The position numbers and the translations under genes are program-made. A stretch of 64,000 bases of DNA, taken from positions 109,049,702-109,113,701 of the forward strand of contig NC_044981.1 in the NCBI RefSeq assembly GCF_008728515.1. The letters are read 5' to 3'. This stretch comes from Papio anubis (Eukaryota > Chordata > Mammalia > Primates > Cercopithecidae). Positions 43,706 to 55,429 of this stretch are shown piece by piece. The notes below the pieces were generated by a model, which searched no databases, had not been told where the DNA came from, and was given only the letters and a program-made list of their open reading frames with translations. The stretch's first letter is position 1. Each line of letters begins with the position of its first letter.

Positions 43706-44217
43706 CAGGCATTAAAAAGCAAACATCATAGAGCTGTGATCCTGGACAGAAGCATGTTTACAAGTGAGTACCATGTGCACCCTGGCTTTCAGCCTGGGAG
43801 CATTTCCAAATGCGATGCAGGGAAGGGGGAGCTGAAGCAGTGAGCTCCATTCCTGATCTTCTGATACTGAAGCAGTTAGAACTTGACAGACAGAACTCCA
43901 GAGAAGTGGAAAATGCACAGATGTCCCAGAAATCTGCCTAAGGGCTACTCAGATGTCCTAGGGTCAATGCCACATTGCTCATTGTCAGAGACACTTCATG
44001 AGGCCCAACATAGGTCAACTGTTGCTCAGCTGAGACCTGAACAAAGATCTCAAGGGTCACACATTGATATTCTAATTCAACCAGAAAGGAAGGACCTTGG
44101 TGACCACCCCAAACATTCATTCTAGTTACCAGAAGGAAGTAAGAACCTTGCTGTAGTAGTATGAACAATGCCTTAAATTTAAGAGTAAAAGTGAAATGTG
44201 TTCACTCTATACTGCTT
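43706..44217. other. Moderate-GC unassigned sequence
   Basis: Several 68-80-codon frames overlap on both strands without a recognisable product. It may be LTR or old L1 5' sequence, but I cannot support either. Confidence 0.35.
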
Positions 44218-44228
44218 AAAACTAAGCT

Positions 44229-44906
44229 TCATGGTAGAATGATTTATAATCCTTTGTGTATATACCCAGTAATGGGATTGCTGGGTCAAATGGTATTTCT
44301 GGTTCTAGATCCTTGAGGAATCGCCACACTGTCTTCCACAATGGTTGAACTAATTTACACTCCCACCAACAGTGTAAAAGCATTCCTATTTGTCCACATT
44401 CTCTCCAGCATCTGTTGTTTCCTGACTTTTTAATGATCACCAGTCTAACTGGCATGATCCAGCACCATTCACAGCAGCAAAAACTTGGAACCAACCCAAA
44501 TGCCCATCAATGATAGACTGGATAAAGAAAATGTGGCACATATACACCATGGACTACTACGCAGCCATAAAAAAGAATGAGTTCATGTCCTTTTCAGGGA
44601 CATGGATGAAGCTGGAAACCATCATTCTCAGCAAAATAACACAGGAACAGAAAAACAAACACCGCATATTCTCACTTATAAGTGGGAGTTGAACGAGAAC
44701 ATATGGACACAGGGAGGGGAATATCACACACTGGGGCCTGTCATGGGATGAGGGAAAAGGAAAGGGATAGTATTAGGAGAAGTACCTAATGTAGATGATG
44801 GGTTGATGGTGCAGCAAACCACCATGGCACATGTATATCTGTGTAACAAACCTGCACGTTCTGCACTTGTATCCTAGAACTTAAAGCATAATAAAAATTA
44901 AAAAAG
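44229..44906 (+). mobile_element. L1PA with 5' inversion (twin priming)
   Basis: 44229-44458 is antisense ORF2 text (AATGGGATTGCTGGGTCAAA, CACAATGGTTGAACTAATTT). From 44459 the strand flips to sense (AGCACCATTCACAGCAGC, GTGGCACATATACACCATGG) and runs to a 3' UTR and A-rich tail. About 30-40 bp of L1 is missing at the junction. AAAACTAAGCT (44218-44228) and AAAACTAGCT (44907-44916) frame the whole as an imperfect target-site duplication. Frames of 90 and 60 codons are ORF2 C-terminal remnants. Confidence 0.93.
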
Positions 44907-44989
44907 AAAACTAGCTCCAATGGGGTCATAGTAATTTGCTAGGAATTTGACCATCTACTTAAATAAAACTCAACACTCAACTCAGGAAA

Positions 44990-45362
44990 ATAACATAATA
45001 CAGCATCTCTGCATTATATCATTCACTGTGTTCAGGATACAATTTTTAAAAATTACTACTCATGGAAAAGTTTAAAAATATGACAAGATTAAAAGAAAAA
45101 TCTGTTAATAGAAGTGTATCAGATATTGGAATTACTAAACAAGGACTTTTAAATAACTATAAAATTTAAAGACTAATATTAGAAGAAAATATAGACTATA
45201 TGGGTGAACGTGATGGAAACTATAGAATAGAAATGTAAACTCTAAAGAAAGAACAGAATAGATATTATAGAATTTTAAAAAGGTAAAATATCCGTTATGG
45301 AAAATTTACTCGATGAGTCTATCAACAGACCAAACACAGAAAAGCTCATCACTTAAACCGCA
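44990..45362 (+). mobile_element. Old L1M, ORF1-proximal region, sense
   Basis: TTCAGGATACAATTTTTAAA, GATATTGGAATTACTAAACA, ACAAGGACTTTTAAATAACT, TTTACTCGATGAGTCTATCA match old L1M text in order. Confidence 0.7.
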
Positions 45363-45365
45363 ACC

Positions 45366-45530
45366 TGATAATATTCATTTTATTTATTTATTTATTGCAT
45401 ATTTATAATATAAGCTCCATGAAATCAGTGTCCTTATCTGTTTTGCTCACTGCCATATCTTTAATGGATAGAAGGTTTCTAGCACTTATTGGTGCTTGAT
45501 TAAATGTTGCTGAATGAAGCAATGAAAGAA
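45366..45530 (+). mobile_element. L2-like 3' end with (TTTA)n
   Basis: ATAAGCTCCATGAAATCAGT, TTTGCTCACTGCCATATC, GGTGCTTGATTAAATGTTGC fit the L2 3' terminus. TTTATTTATTTATTTATT at ~45380-45397 precedes it. Confidence 0.7.
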
Positions 45531-45779
45531 GACACTTAAAGATGTAGACAATAATTTAAAAAGTAAGTTGTCCTATGTCCAAGCAACACTCAAGAGAGAC
45601 TATAAAGTGTAATATGGAAATGATCACACAACGATGATGTTAACACATTTTTATTCTGGAATAAAACTAGAACTATAAATTTTAATCTATAAAATCTGAG
45701 GTCATTAAGAATCAGTTAAATATATGTCTGTTTTATATGGCCAATTAGGGAATAACCTCATTATAATTTTATAGAACAT
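45531..45779. other. AT-rich unassigned sequence
   Basis: No feature recognised. Confidence 0.4.
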
Positions 45780-46068
45780 GGTCTTAGTCCATTTTCTGTT
45801 GCTAAAACAGAATACCAGAGACTGGGTAAATTTTTTAAAAGTGAAATTTATTTCTTATAGTTCTGGAGGCTGGGAAGTCTAAAAGCATGGTGTTGGCATC
45901 TGATGAGGGCCTTCTTGCTACGTCATAAAATGACAGAAGGCATTACGTGTTCAGAGGGTAAGAGCATATGTGTCAGCTCAAATCTCTCTTCATTTTCTTA
46001 TAAAGTCACCAGTACCTTCATGAGTCCCTAACCCCATGCAATTTGGGGGACATATTCAAACCACAGCA
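45780..46068 (-). mobile_element. MLT1-type MaLR LTR, antisense
   Basis: GTCTTAGTCCATTTTCTGTT, AGTTCTGGAGGCTGGGAAGT, GATGAGGGCCTTCTTGCTAC to the end AAACCACAGCA. Confidence 0.85.
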
Positions 46069-46536
46069 AATAACCCATCATGAACATGCACCTGCACACA
46101 CAACATACAAACATACACACATGTAATACCTACTTCCATCTGAAGAACTAGTAAAAAATTATTATTTTGGAATAAGCTGAAATACTTTATTCATTTATAT
46201 TAAATAATTGTAGTTAAGTAATGGGACATGAAGCTAGTGACAACCCTATCTTGGCTATTTTATTACTTTTCCTATCACAGTTGTGGTAAGAATGTTCTCT
46301 GATAAGACATTTGGATGTGTATATGTAAGTATTAATTTACATTATTTCCTCTACAGTACTGTTTTGTTAATAATAAATATGAGAGTCCTACAATATTGTT
46401 TCCAAAATATATTATAAACTTCTAGACACTGTATCACTCTGATACATGAAATCTTACAGTGTTTTCCCTCCATAAAATAATTAAAAATAAATAAAGATCG
46501 AACTCCATGTCATTTAATCTAAAATACTTTAAAATA
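46069..46536. other. Unassigned sequence with short CA-rich tract
   Basis: CACACACAACATACAAACAT lies near 46094-46115; nothing else recognised. Confidence 0.4.
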
Positions 46537-46541
46537 TTTCT

Positions 46542-46931
46542 TGTTATGGGCTCAACTGTGCCTCCTCCAAAAATTCATATGTCAAAGTCCCAAGCCTCAA
46601 TAAGTCTGAATACAACTGTATTTGGAGATACGGTCTTTAAAGAGTTGATTAATTTAAAATGAGTCCATGAGAGTGAGGCCCAAATCCAGTAAGATGGGTG
46701 TCCTTATAAGAAGAGGAAGAGACACCAGGGATATGTACAGAGAAAAGGCTGAGTGAGGGCACAACAAGAAGGCAGCCATCTAGAAGTCAAGGAGAGAGGC
46801 TTTAGGAAAAACCAAACCCGCAGCCACATTGATTTGGAATTGTAGGCCCCAGAACTTTGAGAAATAATTGTCTGTGTCTAAGCCACCCAGGCTATGGCAG
46901 CTTGTTTTGGCAGCCCTAGCAAATTAACACA
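46542..46931 (+). mobile_element. ERVL-class solo LTR (MLT1/LTR33-like), sense
   Basis: TGTTATGGGCTCAACTGTGC start, CAGCCATCTAGAAGTCAAGG, GTCTAAGCCACCCAGGCTAT, GGCAGCCCTAGCAAATTAAC and ACA end, 390 bp. TTTCT (46537-46541) and TTGCT (46932-46936) flank it as a target-site duplication with one change. No internal sequence is adjacent. Confidence 0.85.
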
Positions 46932-46936
46932 TTGCT

Positions 46937-48354
46937 GTTACCCACCTCTCATCTTATTTAGACTGTACACACTAGAAAATGTAAACTACTTGTAGTTTCT
47001 TATGCACATCATGCTTCTATACATATGTTTACTGGTTCCTCTGTGGGATTCCATTTCCCTCTACCTTGTTACAGTCAATGAAATTTTATTCACAATATTA
47101 GTATCACATCCTGCTAAAGCTTTCCTAATATAGAAATAGTCAATCTCTGTGCCAATGCCACACTGTTTTAATCAAATGTGTATTGTGAATTGAGACTAAA
47201 CTAGTATCCAATTATTTGTTGACTCCTCTTGCAGAAAATAAATAACACAACTGATGCTTTAAAAAATTCAAATAAATGCTGTAGAAAACAAAACCGAGAA
47301 ACATTCCCAAAGGCAAAGGCAAAGAACATACTTATTACTAACCATGAAAGTTCAACTTGCAGTTAATAAAAAAATCGAGTAAGATCAATAATCATGAAAT
47401 TGGTAAGAAAATTTTATCGTTTTTTCTTGCAACAAGCAAACTGATAAAGGAAACATGTTCAATATATACTGCTGAGCTCTTTGAGTTCTACAAAGATTAG
47501 GAAAGCTACCCTCACTGACACAAACAAATAAACAAACAAAAACAACAAAAACCCCAAAGTTTCTTAAACATTCCACTTCAGAAAACAATAAAGGAATATT
47601 GCAAAACTGAGAGAGAAATATAATCATCCAAGAAGTTAGACACAGTCCAGTTATAATGCTTATGCGAAAATAACAGAAAGACTTTCTCTTACATACAAAA
47701 TCTCAGACGTTGTATCATCCATCAGCTTTATTTGGGAAAAATAAACAGGCATTGTTCACATCGTGGAAAATTTTCAATCAAATTATCACACAAAATTATC
47801 ACTCGAAATTGAGATGTTGAACAAAAAGCAGTGGTAGTATTAATATCAAAAAATATTTAGCGTACTTGAAAAATATAAATATGGTTGAAAATAATATGCA
47901 TTTGTATATTGGTATGGTAAGAGACAGCTATAAATGTTTATGTTTCTATACTGAGTTAAGATTGTATATTTTACCAAGGTCGAATAGATAAACTCCCTTG
48001 TCTACTTTAATTCATTTTAATTATACATGGACTTAATAGTTATCATTGCTTTCTTATTTACTATCTATTCTGCTAAAATGAATATTTCTGCAACATGAAT
48101 TTATTCATTAGTGGCAACCAAGTTCAGTACATCAATATTACTGAATGCAATCAGTTGTATATGAATTTCGTGCACAATGTCTTTTTACCCTGGCTCAATG
48201 AGGACGTTTGCTCTGTTTTGGAAGTAAAGTGTGCTTTGAGCTATTCTCTACAGACTTTCCAAAGTATTCCCTTGTCCCAAAACTCAGTAGCTTGAATGCT
48301 CCTTCTATCACTTCTATTGTGCTGCTTCTTTTCATTTTGTCTTCATTTTCCCTT
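46937..48354. other. Unassigned AT-rich sequence
   Basis: Contains an AAAC-rich tract at ~47521-47552 and little else. Frames of 60-80 codons on both strands are not recognisable. Confidence 0.4.
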
Positions 48355-48960
48355 AAATATTTTCTTATGAAAAATTTCAAATACATGTGAAAGTATATAG
48401 TGCACTTTAATGAAATTCCATGTACCCATCACCTCACTTCAATAGTTATCAAAGCATGGCCAATTTTGCTTCATCTATGACCTCACCAATTTCCCTTGAC
48501 CACCAATTATCATAAAACCAACCCCAAGTATCATGTAATTACTTCCCTAATTATTTTAAGTTTAATCTCTGAAAGAAAAATGCATATTTTAAACAAATTT
48601 AATATTATTATTCACATAAAAATGACAATTTCATCATCAAATACCCAATAAAAGATCACATTTCCCCAATTATTTCACAATTATTTTAATTAACATAATT
48701 AATCAAGATCCACACAAGGATCATACAGTGTGTTTGGCTAATATTTCTTGATATTATCCAAGGTATTTTAGTCTACAGTTTCCATTTTCTTTTTACTTAA
48801 TCCTTCCCTTCTCTTTTTACTTAATCCTTATACATTTTAGTCAAAGAAACCACGTCATTTGTTCTAAGCATGTTCCCAAATCTGGACTTTGCTGATTGTA
48901 GCCTCAAGAAGTTAACGTGTTCTCGGTCTCCTGTATTTTCTATAAGTTATTCAGTAGATC
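48355..48960 (-). mobile_element. Old L1M 3' UTR, antisense
   Basis: CCATGTACCCATCACCTCAC, AGCATGGCCAATTTTGCTTC, AAAGAAACCACGTCATTTGT and TGCTGATTGTAGCCTCAAGA occur in the order of antisense L1ME/L1MC-type 3' UTRs. A CTTTTTACTTAATCCTT block is duplicated at ~48789-48830. Confidence 0.65.
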
Positions 48961-49000
48961 TAGAGTCTATAATAATCTTGAATGGTGTATAATGTCTGAT

Positions 49001-49020
49001 TCTCTCTCTCTCTCTCTCTC
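49001..49020. repeat. (TC)n microsatellite
   Basis: Twenty bp of perfect TC. Confidence 0.95.
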
Positions 49021-49284
49021 AATGATAAACTTTTAAATTTACTATGACATAGCAGAATTAAAAATTACTATGTATTTCTCTTCCTCATATCTTAAGATGT
49101 CATTTCATCTGTTATAGGATATTGTTGAGGCTTGTTATTGTTTTTGTTTGATACTGCCTGTTTACAAGGTTGCATAAATTTTCAGAGGTCTAGTTCCAAC
49201 CCTTTTTTTCATAAGCCCTACTGGTTTCAGTGTCTTTCAGAAATGTACGCAAAATGTTTGAGAAGCATTATATTTAATTTTTAA
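49021..49284. other. Unassigned sequence
   Basis: May continue the antisense L1M; not decisive. Confidence 0.3.
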
Positions 49285-49430
49285 TTAGAGGATCAGAAAA
49301 AATAACTATTGGGCACTAAACTTAGTACCCAGGTGAGAAAATAATCTGTACACCAAACCCCTGTGACACTTGCTCATCTATGTAACAAACCTACACATGC
49401 ACCCCTGAACTTAAAATAAAAGTTAAAATA
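49285..49430 (+). mobile_element. L1 3' end (L1PB/L1MA-age), sense
   Basis: ATAATCTGTACACCAAACCC, CATCTATGTAACAAACCTAC, CCCCTGAACTTAAAATAAAA: a 5'-truncated 3' UTR. Confidence 0.9.
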
Positions 49431-50215
49431 ATCTAAGCAATGAACATTGCTCTAGTAATTGGAGAACTTAAAGCATGTAAGTTTATTTTAAGTTAAATTT
49501 TTCTATCTTGTTTCATGCTATTTGCTTTTAAGCTTTTAATGCTGTACATTTGACGTATATGTTTTTGCTATATATATTTTATAATTTATCTTATCTGTAT
49601 TTTTCTTTGGAAGAAAATCTTCCACCACTTTTATCAATTTTTATGAATATTTTATACTTTAGTTATCAATATCAAGAATGGAATTATATTTATCTATTAC
49701 ATCTGTATTACATTGAGAACTTATGATGCATGTACTCTATTTCCTTCAGTTCAATCTCTTTTTATTGCTAATAGAACTTAGGATTTTTAAAACAGTATTG
49801 AAATACATTGTATTTCTAAAATTTTAATTGTCACTAAAATGTATTTTGTATTTGCAAGGCATCTTATAAGAAGATTAACAGTATATATTACAATATATAG
49901 CAATAACAACTATTCAACAATTCACATATACTGTATATGCCACACATATTTAGTTTAATAATAAACAATGTTTTATTCCAAATATATGTCATTATTTCTT
50001 AATTTATTTCATTTGCTATTTAAATTTAAGCAATTCTTTCAAGAATGAAACATTTTAAACCCAAATATACTCTCCTCCCTGTGAGACACTCTTCAATATA
50101 TTTCAAAACCATTACGCAACTGAAGTACATAAAATGACGTGTTCATCTCTGGTGCTATAATAAAAACAACTTTAGAAGTTGAATTTTCACAGAAAATAGG
50201 ACAAAATGGACAAAA
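49431..50215. other. AT-rich unassigned sequence
   Basis: Very AT-rich, no feature recognised. Confidence 0.4.
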
Positions 50216-50219
50216 TCAA

Positions 50220-50720
50220 CACAAATGATAAAATATTTAAAAACGACCAGCATTAGTAGCAAACAAATCAAAATAATTACAATTTTTGCTTCTTACATTG
50301 GTAAATACTTTTTAAATGTTAATATTAAATGGAAGCATGTATATAATGATATGTGGGCATCTGTTACATTCTTTCTGGAGTATGACTCAGCATTATGTTT
50401 CCAAGAATCTAAAAAATATTGAATCCCTTGATTTAGTAATCCACTTTCAGAATTACCATGAGAAAACTGTATTAGATTGCTGGGATTAGTTGGATGTTCA
50501 TCAAATTTTTTTATAATACCAAAGATTGGAGACTGTACAAAGGCTTAACAATGAGAAGAGGCTAAATAAACTATAACACATATATGAATCAAATATTCAC
50601 ATGATAAAATGTTACTTTGAAGAATATTTTATGACTTGGGTAAGAATAAACCATATGATACTAAGTGAAAATACTGGAAAGTTTGACGTAATTTGGTCCT
50701 ATGATGAAGAAACATATAAA
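50220..50720 (+). mobile_element. Old L1M/HAL1-like ORF2 C-terminal fragment, sense
   Basis: GTAATCCACTTTCAGAATTA, GGATGTTCATCAAATT, GAGAAGAGGCTAAATAAACT, GAAGAATATTTTATGACTTG match old L1 ORF2 end text in order. Confidence 0.6.
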
Positions 50721-51830
50721 GATCATCAAGTTTGTCAGATTTAAAGCCCAGGTTCAGAGGAGTGAAGCTTTTTTCAAGGTATGGTTGAATTCACTTCGAT
50801 CCTACCCTTTTATTTTAAATAAAAGTGAAAGAGGCATCATACCTTCCACTAGTTTCTTTTCACACTTCGTTTGAGATATGCTTCTATTTATGCATATTAT
50901 AACAAAATATCTATGCTCTTTTCCCAGTTCCTTCAGAGGCAATGATTGCTCTTTGATACTTAAGACATTTTTGTATTTCCAAAAGGTCTCCAGTGGTTAG
51001 TGATTTGATTCTTGTTTCTTTCTTTCTTTCTTTTCAGAGCCAGTATCCTAAGGATTATAGTTCTGTCAACTGTTTACATACAGCCTTGGTTTAGACTCTG
51101 ATTGATTTGTCTTATGTAATTGTGCTGCTTCCTCTTCCCACTTATGATGACTCTGCATATCCTTTGATTTAATCCCTATTTTTCCTATAACTTCAGAAGC
51201 CATAATATTTCTTTGGTCCTTTGTGTTTTATTATTAATATCTCTAAATGTTTATCTCCCAGCCCTCTCTAATGTTTCCTCACAATTTTTCACTCTTCTTC
51301 CATAAACTTCAGATACAGCTATACCTTCTGCAGCAAATTTTTTTTCTTCCAACACTAGTCTAGTCTCTGCTTTATTGATATAGTTCCCTAAAATATTATA
51401 CCTTTTTATTATTTACTAATTTGGATATATTTGTTAAATCTCCATCACCCAGTCTTCTTAATTTAGTCTACAAAATCATTACAACTTAGCCCTAAGCATT
51501 CATTATGGAGTCAGCCCTTCTCATTCCCTCTCCCCTCCTAACACCATCAGTCCAACTCCCAGATGTTCACCACTTCTTGCACACCTGACTGTGTTTCTCA
51601 ATTTTACATTGCTCTCCCCAGCAAATTTCTGAGACTCTCATGTCCCCCATGATGTGGGACCTGTTGGTCTTCTTAGCTACAATATCACCATTTGCTCTTT
51701 AATTAACATCAGAGGATGGCCAACTAATTCTCCAAGTTCCAATTAATGTTATTTATTTGATAGACTCCACAATCTACCGTAGGCAAAGAAGCTAACTCCT
51801 CTGTGTTTCCATGGCATCTTGCTTGCATAT
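50721..51830. other. Unassigned sequence with (TTTC)n
   Basis: TTTCTTTCTTTCTTTCTTTT lies near 51017-51036. The pyrimidine-rich text at 51240-51650 may be an old L2 but is not clear. Confidence 0.35.
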
Positions 51831-51844
51831 AAGAACACTGTCTT

Positions 51845-53179
51845 TTTTTATTATTATTATTGGCTATGCTTTAAGTTCTAGGGTACATGTGCATAGCTTG
51901 TGGGTTTGTTACATATGTATACTTGTGCCATGTTGGTGTGCTGCCCTCAGCTTTCGTCGGCACCCAACTACTTTTCGTCATTTATCAGGTATAACTCCCA
52001 ATGCAATCCCTCCCCCCTCCCCCTCCCCATGAGAAGTAGGCCCCAGTGTGTGATGTTTCCCCTTCCGAGTCAAGTGATCTCATTGTTCAGTCCCCACCTA
52101 TGGTGAGAACATCACGGTGTTTGGTTTTCTGTTCTTGTGATAGTTTGCTAAGAATGATGGTTTCCAGCTGCATCCATGTCCTAAAGGTTACAAACTCATC
52201 CTTTTTATGGCTGCATAGTATTATTCCATGGTGTATATGGCACACATTTTCTTAATCCAGTCTGTCACTGATGGACATTTGGAGTTTGGTTCCAAGTCTT
52301 TGCTATTGTGAATAGTGCCACAATAAACATGCGTGTGCATGTGTCTTTATAGCAGCATGATTTACCATCCCTTGGTATATACCCAATGGGATGGCTGGGT
52401 CATATGGTACATCTAGGTCCTAGATCCTTGAGGAATAAGCCATACTGTTTTCCATAATGGTTGAACTAGTTTACAATCCACCAACAGTGTAAAAAGTGTT
52501 CCTATTTCTCACAGCCTCTCCAGCACCTGTTGTTTTCCTGACTTTTTAATGATAGCCATTCTAACTTTGGGTGTGAGATGGTATCTCATTGTGGTTTGAT
52601 TTACATTTCTCTGATGGCCAGTATTATTGATGAGCATTTTTTTTCATGTGTGTCTGTTGGCTGTATGAATGTCTTCTTTTTGAGAAATGTCTGTTCATAT
52701 CCTTTGCCCACTTTTTGATGGGGTTGTTTGTTTTTTTCTTGTAAATTTGTTTGAGTTCTTTGTAGGTTCTGGATATTAGCCCTTTGTCAGATGGAGTAGA
52801 TTGCAAAATTTTCTCTCCCCATTCTGTAGGTTGCCTGTTCACTCTGATGGTAGTTTCTTTTTTGCTGTGCAGAAGCTCTTTAGTTTAATGAGATCCATTT
52901 ATCAATTTTGGCTTTTGCTGTCGTTGCTTTTGTAGTGTTTTAGACATGAAGTCTTTTGCCCATGCCTATGTCCTGTAGATGGTGCACTACCTAGGTTTTT
53001 CCTCTAGGGTTTTATGGTGTTAGGTCTAACATTTAAGTCTCTAATCCATCTTGAATTAATTTTCGTATAAGGGAATTAAGAAGGATCCAGTTCAGCTTTT
53101 CTACTTGTAATTTGTAATTTTCCCAGCACCATTTATTAAATAGGGAATCCTTTCCCCATTTCTTGTTCTCAGGTTTGTC
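51845..53179 (-). mobile_element. L1PA, 3' 1.3 kb, antisense, with 14-bp target-site duplication
   Basis: A T-rich head, GGGTACATGTGCATAGCTTG, CAGGTATAACTCCCAATGCA, then ORF2 in reverse (GTTTGCTAAGAATGATGGTT, ATGGGATGGCTGGGTCATAT, CAGCACCATTTATTAAATAG). AAGAACACTGTCTT is perfect at 51831-51844 and 53180-53193. The 3' UTR seems to hold the duplicated GTTGATGGGTGC-type block, in decayed form. Many 1-3-bp indels relative to usual ORF2 text break the frame. Confidence 0.96.
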
Positions 53180-53193
53180 AAGAACACTGTCTT

Positions 53194-54399
53194 GAAAATA
53201 TTTGTTTATCTTTTTCCTGTCTGCAAAATGGACTCAGTTGATTTCTTTCCATTGTTCTATTTTCTGCTGAAAATTTATTTTCAATCCAGTTCCAGAAGCC
53301 AATGTGACTATTTTGCATGGACCGTTTGTACCACAAAATATCTTGCTAACTAAGTCACTCTGCCTCCTCTATTCACTGCTTCATTCCTGTTGAGCATAAA
53401 TTGAATCTTTAACCTTACCCCTCTAGGTGGTGTTACCAAAATAAATCCTTCCAGCAGTCCCTTTTCTTTGTTTTTAAATACTTTCTCCAGAATAAATGCA
53501 TTTTCCTGCTGATTAAATTGCACTGGACTTCTCTACACAAGATTTTTCTAATTAAGCTCAGCAAGAAAAAAATGAAATAAATATCAGTGCAAAATAAAAT
53601 GAAGCTATGGGTCTGTGGTTACTCCTTTCCTTTTAAATAAATATTTATATGATTTTCTGCCCACATTAGAATTGGAAAATATTTTCTACAACACACACTT
53701 TTTCTTCTACCAAAATGGATGGATGATGACATATCAAGAAGTTTACATATGTGAGCAACAGAAAAATGTCAATACCTTTAGTCAGAGCTGCAATTAAACT
53801 CAATTACTTACACCTCTATGAATTGCTTATATGTTGTTTTCAGTGCTTTAACTTTAAACTATTATTTTCCATTTTACTATTCTATTTTACAATAGGATTT
53901 AATGTAATATATATATTGTCTTTTCCCATTATAAAGTTCTACAGAAGTTACAGAAGAAATTATTAGGCTTTGGCAAACAACTAATTAACCCTCTTAACAG
54001 TATTTCTTTGTATATGAACTTTCATAGCCTTTGCTGGATTTGCTTATTATTATAATGCAAACATCCAGGTAAATCTCAAATTTAACCATCCAATTAGAGT
54101 TTAACTTCCTATGATTTTAACTGGAAGATAAAATGTTTAGTTAGATATATAAGTAGATTTTTATATTTAATAGCTAGTACTACGTAGCCCAAATTGTTTA
54201 TTTCTGATTGACTGAGAGCTCTTAAATATGTCAAAAGACCCATGTGAGAAGAATTTATATTTGATTGATGCCAATCTTTTGTGTTGAAGTGGTACAGTAT
54301 CTATTCAGATGCATTCACATTCTGGCTAGCTTTTTATTTGGTTTCAGCTTGTAGATTAGATGTCTATAAAGAGAATATGTTACCACCTAAGATGTTTTG
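53194..54399. other. AT-rich unassigned sequence
   Basis: No repeat recognised; 60-71-codon frames near 53615-53966 are not credible. Confidence 0.4.
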
Positions 54400-54720
54400 C
54401 TGGTCTGTCATTTAGACAAGCTGAAACTACGTTTCCCAGAGTCCCTGTTCATGTATGGTCTGTATTGGAGTTGGCCAAAATTTAAAAATTATTTGAGATT
54501 TGGAAGGCAAGATTGACAACTCTGTGGAACTCATCTGAGATCAGGGAAAAAGATGAAAAGGAGATTCTAAGCTCTCCCTGTTTTCCTCATTCTATGTCCA
54601 GCTCTTCTCCCAGGGCCTGCTGAGCAGGGCCTGATAATTCACAGTGGCCCAGGCTCTTTGCCAGATCTTCTTCATGCTTCCTTTATGTTCCAACTCTGAC
54701 TACAGAAGAGCTGGTTAGTG
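54400..54720. repeat. Ancient repeat-like block, family unknown
   Basis: GAAACTACGTTTCCCAGAGT with TGTATTGGAGTTGGCCAAAA recalls a common old mammalian repeat, but I cannot name it reliably. Confidence 0.35.
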
Positions 54721-55429
54721 ACTTTTCTCCAAATCTCTAATTTCCCTGAAAATTAAGAAAAACAAACAAATGAACAAAAATAAAAACAACCCTTCCAGCT
54801 TCTTCCACAGCTGTGTAAGGTGTCATGCTCGTAAAGAATCCCTTGTTCTACAATACTCATAGAGATTCTACTACTGACAGACACTGACTGATACCAGTAT
54901 TGGTATCAGAAGTCAGTCCAGGGGAACAGAACCTTAAGGATAAGAATGTGTAATTAGTTCTCTGATTTAGTTACATTTAAAACATCAATGGTTCTGTTTT
55001 CCTGTGTTAACCAGATACTTACAGTCCACAAAATACAGTGGCAAAAAGAGTAACTTTTGTTATCGCCTGCAATCAAATGATTACCAAAGGCAAGGCCTTG
55101 CGTGAACAAGTATTTGCCACCAGCAAGTATTTTAGTGGAAACTAAGGAGAACAGCTCATATATAGAGTTGATTGCTTGACTCTAATGTATGGAGGACATG
55201 GAGAAGAAAAATCATAAGCACAGACATTTAAATTCTAAGCTCAAGTTTTATGTAGGGGACCAGAAAACTTTTATGAACACCCTAAAATAAATCTTTATTT
55301 CCAGGAGCTTCAGAAACAAGATTTCTGAAGATTAAACCCTAAATCTTATCTACAGATACCTGAATTACTATGCAAACTAAATTCCCATATTCACAAGCCT
55401 TTTTTATGTTCAAGTTAGACCATAAATAG
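54721..55429. other. Unassigned sequence
   Basis: No recognised feature. Confidence 0.4.

Noticed and set aside
45780..46931. One provirus bounded by the LTRs at 45.8 and 46.5 kb
   Set aside because: The LTRs are in opposite orientation and look like different families, with only ~470 bp of non-viral-looking sequence between.
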